DNA of 64,000 nucleotides, from the NCBI GenBank assembly GCA_963714205.1, contig CAVQNQ010000002.1, positions 1,178,001 to 1,242,000 of the forward strand, read 5' to 3'. This DNA is from CAVQNQ01 sp963714205. GTDB lineage: Bacteria > Acidobacteriota > Terriglobia > Bryobacterales > Bryobacteraceae. The position numbers and the translations under genes are program-made. The notes under the pieces were generated by a model. That model was not told the DNA's origin. It did no database searches and worked only from the letters and a program-made list of their open reading frames with translations. Positions 32,848-42,136 of this stretch are shown in pieces. The first letter of the stretch is position 1; every line of letters starts with the position of its first letter.

Positions 32848-34057
32848 TTAGACGATCTGTTCCCGGACGGCATCCCACCGGACGGTGCGCTTCTGGCGAT
32901 AGCTCTCGACGGCCATGCGGCAGGCGATGGCCACGCGGAAGCCAAGCTCGAAGGGGCAGGCCAGTGGCTGCCCGGGGTCCCATATGCAATCGAGGAAGTT
33001 CTGCAGGTGGGCCTTGCTGTCTGATCGCGTGCTGCCCATCATTTCATTGCCATCCCTGCGATTGACCTTCTGCGGGGACGTAGCGGACGCTCTGCGGGGT
33101 GTGCGAGATGGTGCCATCGGTGCCCAGCACGTCTTCGGTTACCCGTAGTTGATCGTTGCCGAACCCGGAGACCCAGGTGAAGAGAATCTCCTCTTCGTGC
33201 TCCATCGAGACATGGATGGTGTCGGGCACTTCGCGGCCGTCTTTCCATAGGTACAGGCCGCCCGTCATGGTGACTGCGGCGGGAATCCTCAGCCCCAGGC
33301 CCTTGTACCAGAAGGCCAGCTGGTGGCACATGTTCTCGTGGACGTTGCCGCCGGAGTAGTCCCAGAAGAAGCGCCAGTTGATATACCGGTTGGCGTCGAA
33401 GGGACGCTCGGGGGCTTCGCCGAGGAAGGATTTCCAGTCGATGTTCTCGGCCGTCATATCCGGATGGATAGGCCGCGCCCACTGCGGCTTGCCGTGGGGG
33501 GTGTTGCGGTACATGCGGGCTTCGATGCCGGTGATTTTGCCCATCAATGGCGGCTTCAGGAAACTGAGGGCGTCGGCCATCTGCCCGGTGGAGGTCCATT
33601 GGTGGCCGATCTGGACCGCGCGCCGCCGCCCCGCGCGCTGCCAGGCGGCGCGCATGCGCTTGGCTTGCTCCACGGTGAAGGCCAGGGTCTTTTCCTGGTA
33701 GACGTGCTTGCCGGCATCCAGGGCCGCCGTGAAATGCTCCGCGTGCAGGTGCTGGGGAGTAGCGATCAAAACGGCATCGAGACTGTTGTCTTCCAACAAA
33801 TGCCGGTAATCGAGGTACGGTTTGGCATTGGGAGCGATGTTGCGGGCTTCTTCCAGCCGCCGCGTGTAGACGTCGGCCACGCCGATGCACTCGGTGTTGG
33901 AGCAGGCCAGGGCGTCGCGCAGGATCTGCTGCCCGCGGTCGCCGGCGCCGATCAGACCCAGGCGGATACGTTCGTTGGCACCCAGCCCCTTGGCGGTTGC
34001 CAGAGTGCCGGCCAGCCCGGAAGCCACTTTGCCGATGAAGATGCGGCGGGATTGCAT
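32848..34057 (-). CDS. Gfo/Idh/MocA-family oxidoreductase with Tat-like signal, frameshifted near the 3' end
   Basis: A ~400-aa NAD(P)-dependent sugar-type oxidoreductase. The N-terminus MQSRRIFIGKVASGLAGTLA is Tat-like (SRRIFIGK), followed by the Rossmann motif IRLGLIGAGDRGQQI, DAVLIATPQHLHAEH and the EKTLA motif (KHVYQEKTLAFTVEQAKRMR). An extra base in TGCGGGGA at 33071-33078 shifts the frame; the expected C-terminus (QKVNRRDGNEMMGSTRSDSK, then HLQNFLDCI) continues to 32848. Exported Gfo/Idh proteins with RR signals are abundant in Acidobacteriota and Planctomycetota. First gene of the operon; substrate unknown. Confidence 0.84.
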
Positions 34058-34089
34058 GAGACGGGCTGCTCCTTATGAAGCCAAGAACG

Positions 34090-34095
34090 ATTATA
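34090..34095 (-). promoter_or_regulatory. Candidate -10 box for the oxidoreductase-ACAD-meaB-mtnP-GT9 operon
   Basis: A perfect TATAAT on the minus strand, ending about 33 bp upstream of the first gene's ATG. A TTGTGA hexamer lies only 14 bp upstream, shorter than ideal spacing. Confidence 0.42.
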
Positions 34096-34300
34096 TCCAA
34101 GCTGACCGTTCACAACTGAGTGGGGCGCGGTGCTTTTGGGGCGCCGTGCGGCTGAGCCGCCGGCGGCTAAGCTGCCTGCAAACCCCGGTGCTAAAATTGA
34201 AGGGTTCGGAGGGATGCAAGGTGAAGTTCTTCTTGGATGCCGCCAGCCCGGAGGCCGGCAAGCGCGCAAGCGGGGGCGGGATACCTCGGCTGCGAGGTGA

Positions 34301-34714
34301 ATGAACGGGGACATGCCGGGCGCCCTGGTTTCCTACAAGGCGGCGGAAGCCGTTACGCTTGCTCTGGCCCTATTGCTGGTAGCGGCACTCGCGTTAATGG
34401 CGTATCGCCGGTGGATTCGGCGGCGGGTCACTCCCGAGGAGCGCGAGCGGGCGCGGCGCTCCGTGCTGGTGGCGCGCGGCAAGATGGGCGATGCCAGCGT
34501 TCTGGAGTTTCGTGAAGGGCTATTGTTCTACACGTACAGCGTGCGCGGGGTGGTGTACACGGCTTCGCAGGATACCACGGGACTGACCGATCGCCTCCCT
34601 CCGGATTTATCGCGCGTAGGCGCCGCCTGGGTGAAATACGACCCCAAGAACCCCGCTAATTCGATTATCTTTTCTGAGGAGTGGGTCGGTTTGCAAGCCC
34701 ACAAGGTGGGATAG
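34301..34714 (+). CDS. Single-pass membrane protein, DUF3592-like, unknown function
   Basis: A 137-aa protein with one N-terminal helix (AVTLALALLLVAALALMAYR), a basic stop-transfer stretch (RRWIRRRVTPEERERARR) and a ~80-residue C-terminal beta-rich domain (LEFREGLLFYTYSVRGVVYT and WVKYDPKNPANSIIFSEEW). The YDPKNPANS phrase is typical of DUF3592-like proteins. Two ATGs (34301 and 34313) are possible; GAGGTG immediately upstream fits neither perfectly. It stands between divergent genes, with guaB 31 bp downstream. Confidence 0.7.
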   Translation: MNGDMPGALVSYKAAEAVTLALALLLVAALALMAYRRWIRRRVTPEERERARRSVLVARGKMGDASVLEFREGLLFYTYSVRGVVYTASQDTTGLTDRLPPDLSRVGAAWVKYDPKNPANSIIFSEEWVGLQAHKVG

Positions 34715-34745
34715 CGGCGGGCTACGCTATCATGGGTAAAATCCC

Positions 34746-36200
34746 ATGACTCAAGACGTACTCCCCGAGGGCCTCACATTCGACGATGTTCTGCTCGAAC
34801 CAGCCCGCAGCGACGTGGTCCCCGCGGAAGTGGACACGCGCACGTGCCTGACCCGCCAGGTGGCGCTGAACATTCCCATCGTCTCGGCCGCCATGGACAC
34901 CGTGACGGAGTCGCACCTGGCAATTGCGCTGGCGCAGCAGGGCGGCATCGGCATCGTGCACCGCAATATGCCCATCGCGCGGCAGGCCGAGGAGGTGGAC
35001 AAGGTAAAACGCAGCGAGAGCGGCATGATCGTGGATCCCATCACCATCCGGCCCGATCAATCGATCGCCGATGCGCAGGCCCTGATGGCGCGCTACCGGA
35101 TCTCCGGCGTTCCCGTAACTGAAGATGGAAGGCTAGTCGGCATCCTGACGAACCGCGACCTGCGCTTCGAGAACCGCTTCGATTTGCCTGTCTCCGAGGT
35201 GATGACCAAGGAGAACCTGATCACCGTCCCGGTGGGCACCACACTCGAACAGGCCGAGGCGATTCTGCACCGCCATCGCGTGGAGAAACTGCTGGTGGTG
35301 GACGACCAGTACAACCTCAAAGGGCTGATCACGGTTAAGGATATCCAGAAGAAGCTGAAATACCCCAACTCGGCCAAGGACAGCCAGGGCCGCCTGCGGG
35401 TGGGCGCGGCCATCGGCAACACCGGCGATTTCCTGGAGCGCGCGCAGGAACTAGTGGCGCGGAAGGTGGACGTGCTCGCCATCGACACGGCGCACGGGCA
35501 CAGCACGCGCGTGATGAACGCGGTTAAGACCATCAAGAGCAAGCTGCCCGACGTGCAGCTCATCACTGGCAACGTGGCCACTTACGAAGGCGCGCGGGAG
35601 CTGATCTCGCTGGGCGTGGATGGAATCAAGGTGGGGATCGGGCCGGGCTCGATCTGCACCACGCGGGTGGTCTCCGGCGCCGGCGTCCCGCAGATCACGG
35701 CCATTTCGGAATGCGCGCGCGCCACGCAGGAAGCGGGCGTTCCGCTGATCGCCGATGGCGGCATCAAGTATTCCGGCGATATCAGCAAGGCCATCGCCGC
35801 GGGCGCCGACGCGGTCATGATCGGGAGCCTGCTGGCTGGCACCGATGAAAGCCCCGGCGAAACTATTCTGTTCCAGGGCCGCACCTTCAAGACGTATCGC
35901 GGGATGGGGTCGCTGGGCGCCATGGCGCAGGGCAGCACGGACCGGTACGCCCTCGATCCCAATTCCAAGCTGGTGCCCGAGGGCATCGAAGGGCGCGTGG
36001 CGGCCAAGGGACCCCTTTCCGAGCTGGTGTACCAGCTGGTGGGCGGGTTGCGGTCCGGCATGGGATATTGCGGCGCGCGGAATATTCGCGAGCTGCAGCG
36101 CAAGGCGCGCTTTCTGCGGGTCTCGCCCGCGGGCCTGCGGGAGAGCCATGTGCACGACGTCATCATCACCAAAGAAGCGCCCAACTACCGCGTGGAGTGA
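34746..36200 (+). CDS. guaB: Inosine-5'-monophosphate dehydrogenase
   Basis: A 484-aa enzyme oxidising IMP to XMP with NAD, the committed step of guanine nucleotide synthesis. The N-terminus LPEGLTFDDVLLEPARSDVV is canonical. Two CBS domains occupy about residues 95-210 (MARYRISGVPVTEDGRLVGI, HRHRVEKLLVVDDQYNLKGL). The catalytic cysteine is in GPGSICTTRVVSGAGVP near residue 304, followed by GGIKYSGDISKAIAAGADAV and the flap GMGSLGAMAQGSTDRY. Full length, no defects. Confidence 0.97.
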   Translation: MTQDVLPEGLTFDDVLLEPARSDVVPAEVDTRTCLTRQVALNIPIVSAAMDTVTESHLAIALAQQGGIGIVHRNMPIARQAEEVDKVKRSESGMIVDPITIRPDQSIADAQALMARYRISGVPVTEDGRLVGILTNRDLRFENRFDLPVSEVMTKENLITVPVGTTLEQAEAILHRHRVEKLLVVDDQYNLKGLITVKDIQKKLKYPNSAKDSQGRLRVGAAIGNTGDFLERAQELVARKVDVLAIDTAHGHSTRVMNAVKTIKSKLPDVQLITGNVATYEGARELISLGVDGIKVGIGPGSICTTRVVSGAGVPQITAISECARATQEAGVPLIADGGIKYSGDISKAIAAGADAVMIGSLLAGTDESPGETILFQGRTFKTYRGMGSLGAMAQGSTDRYALDPNSKLVPEGIEGRVAAKGPLSELVYQLVGGLRSGMGYCGARNIRELQRKARFLRVSPAGLRESHVHDVIITKEAPNYRVE

Positions 36201-36282
36201 GGCGCGGTAATTCGATTGAAACGCGCGGCCGGAATCCCCGGATTATAAACCGTAAAGAGGGTCTGAAAATAGACAATCGATG

Positions 36283-36288
36283 TATAAT
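36283..36288 (+). promoter_or_regulatory. Candidate -10 box (TATAAT) upstream of small exported protein
   Basis: TATAAT sits about 60 bp upstream of the GTG start at 36349. A TCTGAA-like -35 is present only at short spacing, so this is a moderate call. Confidence 0.4.
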
Positions 36289-36348
36289 GTGGCCTGACCG
36301 GGTCCCCCATTGAAATCCCGGTTTAAATCTCGTAACGAGGAGAATGAC

Positions 36349-36603
36349 GTGAAACGAAACTTATTGAGACTCCTGCCGTGGGCCGTGCTCATGGTGATTG
36401 GCGTGGTATCGGTGCCCATGCCGGCCAACCCGCAACCGCGGGAGCGCCATCCCCGGATTTATGCAGCGATCCGCAACCTGGAGGACGCTCGCGAATACAT
36501 GCGCTCGGCCCGTGGGGATTTCTGCGGTCATCGGAACAGGGCGATCGAGGAGACCGACCGGGCCATCAATCAACTGCGGGACGCGGCGGCCTGCGAGCGC
36601 TAG
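36349..36603 (+). CDS. Small exported helical protein, unknown function
   Basis: An 84-aa protein. The GTG at 36349 is preferred because GAGGAG (36336-36341) lies 7 bp upstream and it opens a clean signal peptide (KRNLLRLLPWAVLMVIGVVS then PANPQ). The mature ~55 residues are charged and helical (HPRIYAAIRNLEDAREYMRS and NRAIEETDRAINQLRDA) with two cysteines that could form a disulphide. Small periplasmic proteins with this IRxLExAxxYL/M-type helix pair are seen in Acidobacteriota; function unknown. Confidence 0.62.
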   Translation: MKRNLLRLLPWAVLMVIGVVSVPMPANPQPRERHPRIYAAIRNLEDAREYMRSARGDFCGHRNRAIEETDRAINQLRDAAACER

Positions 36604-36724
36604 CAGCATACGCGGCTTCGAGTTTCCGATCCGCTGCCCGCGGCCCGGCGGGAGCCGCCTCGCTGGGCCGCCTTCCCGTGGCCGTCTGCTATTCTAAGAA
36701 CTAATCCCCACGTTGGAATTCCAC

Positions 36725-38887
36725 ATGCGCGAATACCGCTATACGACTCCCCACGGGATCGCCGTCTCGCGTACGCCGTCGAAGGCCAGTTTTCAAAAGG
36801 GCCTGAAACACCTGTTACGCGATCTGGACCGGCACCGCGGCATCTATCTATCTTCGGGATACGAGTATCCCGGAAGATATTCGCGCTGGGATATCGCCTC
36901 GACCTGCCCGCCGCTGGAGATCGTGGCTTACGATCGCCGGGTGGAATTCCGCCCGCTCAACCAGCGCGGCGAGAGGATCGCCGCCATGCTCCAGCCCGTG
37001 CTGGAGGGCCATCCGCACTGGGAGGAGTTCACGCTGCGCGAGGGACGCCTGGAGGGCGTGCTGAAGCCGCTCCCCGCGCTGTTTCCGGAAGAGGAGCGCA
37101 GCAAGCAGCCGTCCGCGTTTTCGATCCTGCGCGCGCTGATCGACGAATTTCGCGGCGAAGAGGATGCGCGTCTCGGCCTGGTGGGCGCCTTCGGCTACGA
37201 TCTGCTGTTCCAGTTCGAGCCCATCGAAAAGAAACTGCCTCGCGACGGCCGCAAGGATCTGCATCTCTACCTCTGCGACGACATCTGGTACATGGATCGC
37301 AAGAAGGAACAGGTGGAGCGCTTCCGCTACGAGTTCGAGCGCGAAGGCCTGACCACCCGCGGCCTGGCGCGCGACGGGGCCAAAATCGCTCCGCCGCGGA
37401 AGAGCGAGCCGGCGCCCATCCACTCCGACCACACTCCCGAAGAGTACATCGCCAAAGTGGAGAAGGTCCGCGAGGGCATGGCGCGCGGCGATTATTACGA
37501 AGTGGTGCTGCGCCAGACCTTCCGCACGGCGTATGCCGGCAAGGCCTCCGAGCTGTTCGAGCGCGTGCAGCACGCCAGCCCCAGCCCCTACGAGTTTTTT
37601 CTGCAATTCGGCGAGGAGCAGTTGATCGGGGCTTCGCCCGAAATGTTCGTGCGGGTGGAAGGGCGGCGCGTCGAAACCTGCCCGATCTCCGGCACGGCGC
37701 AGCGCACGGGCGACCCGCTGCGCGACGCCGACAACATCCGCGAGCTGCTGAAATCCACCAAGGAGGAATCCGAGCTGACCATGTGCACGGACGTGGACCG
37801 CAACGACAAGTCGCGCGTCTGGGTGCCGGGCAGCGTGCGGGTGATCGGGCGGCGGCTGATCGAATCGTACGCCGGCGTGTTCCACACCGTGGACCACGTG
37901 GAAGGCCAGCTCCTGCCGGGCTTCGATTCGCTGGACGCGTTTCTGAGCCACATGTGGGCGGTGACGGTGATCGGCGCGCCCAAGAAGGCCGCCTCGCAGA
38001 CCGTGGAGAGCCTCGAAAGGGACGCGCGCGGCTGGTACGGCGGCGCGGTGGGCATGATCCTGCTGAATGGCGATATCAACACGGGCATTCCGATCCGCAC
38101 CACTTATCTGCGCGATGGCGTGGCCGCGTACCCAGTGGGCGCCACGCTGCTCTACGATTCCATTCCGGCCATGGAGGAGCGCGAGACGCGACTGAAAGCC
38201 ACGGGCTTCTTCCGCGCCATGGGCGCCGCAGAAGCCGCGCCGCAATTGTCCGCTTCGGCGCAGGCTGCCCCGCGCTCTTTAACGGGGGCCGGCGTCAAGC
38301 TGCTGCTGGTGGACAACGACGATTGCTTCATCCACACGCTGGCCAATTACGCGCGCCAGACGGGAGCCGAAGTGGTCACCTACCGGTCCGGATTCCCGCC
38401 CGAACTGATCGCGCGGGTGGCGCCGGACCTGATCCTGATCTCGCCCGGCCCCGGCCGCCCCGCCGATTTCGGCGTGCCGGAGCTGGTGAAGACCGCCGTG
38501 CGCATGGGCGTTCCGGTCTTTGGCGTGTGCCTCGGTTTGCAGGGCATTGTGGAAGCTTTCGGCGGCGAGTTGGGAGTGCTCGACTATCCCATGCACGGGA
38601 AGCCCTCCACGGTGCGGCATCGCGGCCAGGGCATTTTCGAAGGCTTGCCCGAGGAATTTCTGGTGGGCCGCTACCATTCGCTTTTCGCGCGGCGCGAGAC
38701 CTTCCCGGCGTGCCTGGAAGCGACCGCGGAATCCGACGACGGCGTCATTATGGCCGTGCGCCATCGCGAGCTGCCGATCGAGGCGGTGCAGTTCCACCCC
38801 GAATCGATCCTGACGGCCGACGGCGATCACGGCTTAAAGCTGATGGAGAACGCGGTAAGACTGGGGCGGCGGACGAAGGTGGAGTAA
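36725..38887 (+). CDS. trpE(G): Anthranilate synthase, fused TrpE-TrpG
   Basis: A 720-aa monofunctional fusion converting chorismate and glutamine to anthranilate. Residues 1-~510 are component I: LIGASPEMFVRVEGRRVETC, PISGTAQRTGDPL and ELTMCTDVDRNDKSRV. Residues ~520-720 are the glutamine amidotransferase, with Cys602 in VFGVCLGLQGIVEAFG and the His-Glu pair in VQFHPESI. The ATG at 36725 is preferred to TTG at 36713. The TrpE(G) fusion is best known in alphaproteobacteria; phenazine PhzE shares the architecture, but no phenazine genes are nearby. The gene stands alone, without other trp genes. Confidence 0.92.
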   Translation: MREYRYTTPHGIAVSRTPSKASFQKGLKHLLRDLDRHRGIYLSSGYEYPGRYSRWDIASTCPPLEIVAYDRRVEFRPLNQRGERIAAMLQPVLEGHPHWEEFTLREGRLEGVLKPLPALFPEEERSKQPSAFSILRALIDEFRGEEDARLGLVGAFGYDLLFQFEPIEKKLPRDGRKDLHLYLCDDIWYMDRKKEQVERFRYEFEREGLTTRGLARDGAKIAPPRKSEPAPIHSDHTPEEYIAKVEKVREGMARGDYYEVVLRQTFRTAYAGKASELFERVQHASPSPYEFFLQFGEEQLIGASPEMFVRVEGRRVETCPISGTAQRTGDPLRDADNIRELLKSTKEESELTMCTDVDRNDKSRVWVPGSVRVIGRRLIESYAGVFHTVDHVEGQLLPGFDSLDAFLSHMWAVTVIGAPKKAASQTVESLERDARGWYGGAVGMILLNGDINTGIPIRTTYLRDGVAAYPVGATLLYDSIPAMEERETRLKATGFFRAMGAAEAAPQLSASAQAAPRSLTGAGVKLLLVDNDDCFIHTLANYARQTGAEVVTYRSGFPPELIARVAPDLILISPGPGRPADFGVPELVKTAVRMGVPVFGVCLGLQGIVEAFGGELGVLDYPMHGKPSTVRHRGQGIFEGLPEEFLVGRYHSLFARRETFPACLEATAESDDGVIMAVRHRELPIEAVQFHPESILTADGDHGLKLMENAVRLGRRTKVE

Positions 38888-39057
38888 AAGGGCGGGCGCA
38901 TGGTGGCAGCGGTAAGGTTGGGACGCCTGGCACATCCGAACGGTCCCGCTCCGATCCGATAGCACCCAGGAGTTCTGGTACGCGGCGGATGTATAGCGAG
39001 CGAAACATCTTGCTCAGCAAGCCTCGTTCGGGCAAAATAGATTCCGGAGGTAAAGGG

Positions 39058-39783
39058 GTGAAAATGCGATTTGCGGGAATCGCAATGGCGGCCGTGTTGT
39101 CACTGGTATTCGCCGGAGCCGGGCGGGGGCAGGCAGCCGGACAGGCGAAGCCTTTGGTAAATGCCGACATTGTGAAGATGGTCAAAGCGGGGATCGACGA
39201 GGAGACCATCGTATTAGCTATTCAGAACAAGCCCAGCTCGTTCGATACCAGCCCGGAAGAACTGATTCGTCTGAAAGGCCAGGGTGTCACACAGCCGGTT
39301 CTGAAAGCCATGCTGAGCGCTTCCCAGGCCGCTCCCGCGGCTCCGGCTCCCGCGCAGCCTCCTCCTCCTCCGCCAGCCCAGCAGGCGGATCAAGGTCCCG
39401 TGGGGGCCTGGGTGGGAATCTACGGAGTCTGCCCGCGGAACGATCTGGTGGTGTTCAAGCCGACCATCTACGCCAACCAAATCGAGTTAGCCCGCCTGGC
39501 GTGCAACACGTTCTTCTATGTCGCCGCGCAGCCCGGAACTTACAAGTTCTGTGCCACGAAGGGTAAGTGCACCACGGCGGAGATCACACTGAACGGGCCG
39601 TTCTACTTCCGCGTTCTGCCGACCACTCTCAGCTACAGCATTGGCCCCATAGAAACTTCCATAGCCGAAGAGCAGATCGCGCGCCATAATGTGAGCGCGC
39701 TCGATCCGGGCAAGATTCTGGCCCCCAAGATGGTCACTGTGACGACGAATAACCCGCCGGCCATAATTCTGTCGGCGCAATAG
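39058..39783 (+). CDS. Secreted protein with acidobacterial helical motif and beta domain, unknown function
   Basis: A 241-aa exported protein. The GTG at 39058 is favoured because GGAGG lies 7 bp upstream; ATG at 39064 is the alternative. A signal peptide (FAGIAMAAVLSLVFAGAGRG) precedes a helical hairpin (NADIVKMVKAGIDEETIVLA and PEELIRLKGQGVTQPVLKAM) that recurs in secreted acidobacterial proteins. A Pro-rich linker (about residues 103-120) leads to a ~110-residue beta domain containing four cysteines. Function unknown. Confidence 0.7.
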   Translation: MKMRFAGIAMAAVLSLVFAGAGRGQAAGQAKPLVNADIVKMVKAGIDEETIVLAIQNKPSSFDTSPEELIRLKGQGVTQPVLKAMLSASQAAPAAPAPAQPPPPPPAQQADQGPVGAWVGIYGVCPRNDLVVFKPTIYANQIELARLACNTFFYVAAQPGTYKFCATKGKCTTAEITLNGPFYFRVLPTTLSYSIGPIETSIAEEQIARHNVSALDPGKILAPKMVTVTTNNPPAIILSAQ

Positions 39784-39825
39784 GAGTTCACCTAATTTCC
39801 GGCTGGTCAGCCGAGGAGCAGATAC

Positions 39826-41214
39826 ATGCGCAAAACCCTTCTCACTCTTCTTCTAGTAGCAGCCGCTCCATTTTGCCGCGCGCAGTTGGCTCGCATGCCC
39901 CTGAACGCGCAGTCCTTCATGTACTTCCCGCACCTCGCGGATGGCGGCCCGGCCGCCAGCCAGTGGCAAACCCGTTTCACTTTCATGAACCCGAACAGCA
40001 GCGCGGCCACGGTAGAGGTCTGGACCTACGCCGATAGCGGGATCCCTCTGGCGTTGAATTTCGGCTCCGGCCTGGTTACGACCACCACGTTCACCATTGC
40101 CGCGAACGGGACATATGTGCTGCAAAGCAACATGGCCAGCTCGACCCTGCAGACCGGGTGGGCTCAAGTCGCGGCGACTCTGCCGGTCCAAGCCAACGTG
40201 GCATTCCGCTCCTACGGGAACGGAAAGCCGCTCCTGGAAATCACCGCCGAACCGACGCTGCCCTCGCAGGGCTACCGTGCCGTTGCCGCTCCCCTTACAG
40301 GGATTGCGATCGCCAACCCCAACGACGCCGTCAACCCCCCCTACAACGCGCCGCTTGCCGCCACCGTGACGGTTTACGATGGTTCGGGGAACAATCTCGG
40401 ACAAAAGAACGTGACCATCCCGGCGATGGGTCACACGTCTTTCAACCTGAATTCGCTCTTTACCAGCCTGCCGGCCAGCTTCACCGGGAACTTATTGATT
40501 ACGGCCCAAACTCCGGGCTACTACCTGATCGCCTGGGCCGTATATGCCGATTCGACCGGCATCATATCGAGTCTCCCCGATGGGCGCTCCGGCTTTCCCA
40601 TGTCACAGCCAGAGCCGATCGCCACGGTCTACACGCGGCTGTTGAACGCGTTTCAGACGTCCGTGTCGGATTTTGGCACCTCCAATCCGAATCTGGATGT
40701 CGACACGGACACAAATAGCAACGCGATCAATGCCTCCGCTGTGAACGGTACGGACGTGCATATCGAGGTTGCGCTGGGCGAGCTGATCGGCGACTCACCC
40801 AGTGAACTCGCGTTCGTGATCGGCCACGAACTCGGGCATATCTACCAGCAGCGCACCGGGAAGTTCCTGTTCAATACCGATAAAGAGTTGGACGCCGACT
40901 ACTGGAGCCTGTGGATGGAGATGGTCGCCGGTTACGATCCTTATGCCGCGGCGGGCGTTTTCGGCAAGCTCGGCATGGCAACCGGCACGGCGAACCTGGG
41001 AATCCTGAACTGGGAGAACAACCAGCCAGCCGCGACCGTGCACACCTCTTTCAGCACGATGATCAACAACTTGACGGCCATGATCCAGTCGTTGTGCTCG
41101 TCTTCGACCGCCATCCAGAACGCGTGTAATCCGTACAAGTCTCTCGTGCATCCTTACTTCCCCTCGCAGGCCAGCGTGCCGCTGCTGCAGGCACCGTCGA
41201 GTCAGACGCAGTAA
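39826..41214 (+). CDS. Secreted M48-like zinc metalloprotease with N-terminal beta domain
   Basis: A 462-aa exported protein. Good Shine-Dalgarno (GAGGAG, 8-bp spacing) and signal peptide (RKTLLTLLLVAAAPFCRAQ). Residues ~30-255 form a beta-rich, Ig-like domain with Asn/Thr/Ser-rich repeats. The C-terminal peptidase has HELGH at ~334-338 (AFVIGHELGHIYQQRTG) and the third zinc ligand region KELDADYWSLWM near residue 353, the M48 HExxH...ExxxD pattern. Normal M48 enzymes are membrane proteins; here the peptidase appears to be periplasmic or extracellular. Confidence 0.82.
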   Translation: MRKTLLTLLLVAAAPFCRAQLARMPLNAQSFMYFPHLADGGPAASQWQTRFTFMNPNSSAATVEVWTYADSGIPLALNFGSGLVTTTTFTIAANGTYVLQSNMASSTLQTGWAQVAATLPVQANVAFRSYGNGKPLLEITAEPTLPSQGYRAVAAPLTGIAIANPNDAVNPPYNAPLAATVTVYDGSGNNLGQKNVTIPAMGHTSFNLNSLFTSLPASFTGNLLITAQTPGYYLIAWAVYADSTGIISSLPDGRSGFPMSQPEPIATVYTRLLNAFQTSVSDFGTSNPNLDVDTDTNSNAINASAVNGTDVHIEVALGELIGDSPSELAFVIGHELGHIYQQRTGKFLFNTDKELDADYWSLWMEMVAGYDPYAAAGVFGKLGMATGTANLGILNWENNQPAATVHTSFSTMINNLTAMIQSLCSSSTAIQNACNPYKSLVHPYFPSQASVPLLQAPSSQTQ

Positions 41215-41242
41215 GGGAAGCTGCGGTTCGTCGGATGCGGCC

Positions 41243-42136
41243 CTATTCCGGAAATGGCCAGACGCGCTCGATGGTCTTGCTCAAGATCCACTGGCGGTCC
41301 TCGGCGTTCAGGAATTTCATCTCGTCCCGAACCACGCTGAGCGCCCGCGCGTAAGTAGAACGGCCTTCCACGATCGGCCAGTCCGTGGCCCACATGAGAC
41401 GCTGGGGCCCGAACGCATCGTAGAGGCGCTTCACATACTGCTGCGCATCCGGCCATGGGTAGGGCTGGCGCGAGATCGACCAGGTGTGTGAGATCTTGAC
41501 GAACAGGCTGGGGAATCGCTTCAAAGCGATCAGCTTTTCCAGTTCGGCCGGCTGGTCGATGGGGCAATCGGCCATGTGATCGATGACCACGGTCAGGTCC
41601 GGCACTTTCTCGAGCAGCAGAGCGACTTCCGGCATGCGCGCGATGGGCGCCAGCACGGTCATTGGCACTCCGAGATCCCGGCACCTCTTCCACAACGGCG
41701 GCATCAGCGGTCCATGAAACCAGTCGCCCGAGGCGTCGCCGGCCGGGCTCAGCCGCACGCCGCGAAACCCCTCTTCGGTGCGGGCGGCGAGATGGTCGGG
41801 GGCCGCGGGATCCAGCGGGTCCACCCGGCAGACGCCCTGAAACGTTCCGCGGTAGCGCTTCAACACGGCGGCCACGTAGCGGTTGTCGTAGCGGTAGTGA
41901 ATCACCTGGATAATCACGGTCCGGGAGACACCATTGGCCTTCATCAGATCCAGCAGCGTTTCCGGCGTGGCGTCGCGCGGCGGCACGTTGGCGCCCTCGG
42001 CAAACGGGAAAGCCGGATCGTGTTTCCATACGTGCACGTGAGGATCGATGATCCGCGTGGCCGGGGCGAATGGAACGGCGGCCGCAGCCTGGAGCAGAAC
42101 GCGCCGCGTGATTCCCGGCATGAGCCGATCAGACAT
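41243..42136 (-). CDS. Tat-exported amidohydrolase (TIM-barrel, lactonase-type family)
   Basis: A ~297-aa amidohydrolase-2 family protein. A Tat signal (PGITRRVLLQAAAAVPFAPA) is followed by RIIDPHVHVWKHDP (first metal-binding HxH), LTVVIDHMADCP and LMWATDWPIVEG (final Asp). This family includes L-fuconolactonase, L-rhamnonolactonase and decarboxylases. The ATG at 42136 overlaps the stop of the upstream gene by 8 bp; ATG at 42121 (MPGITRR) is an alternative. It lies beside sugar-acid genes, so a periplasmic lactonase is plausible but inferred. Confidence 0.78.
   Translation of the reverse strand: MSDRLMPGITRRVLLQAAAAVPFAPATRIIDPHVHVWKHDPAFPFAEGANVPPRDATPETLLDLMKANGVSRTVIIQVIHYRYDNRYVAAVLKRYRGTFQGVCRVDPLDPAAPDHLAARTEEGFRGVRLSPAGDASGDWFHGPLMPPLWKRCRDLGVPMTVLAPIARMPEVALLLEKVPDLTVVIDHMADCPIDQPAELEKLIALKRFPSLFVKISHTWSISRQPYPWPDAQQYVKRLYDAFGPQRLMWATDWPIVEGRSTYARALSVVRDEMKFLNAEDRQWILSKTIERVWPFPE

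Noticed and set aside
36725..38887. Phenazine PhzE (ADIC synthase)
   Set aside because: The domain order is shared, but no other phenazine genes are adjacent and the sequence reads as anthranilate synthase. A phylogeny would settle it.
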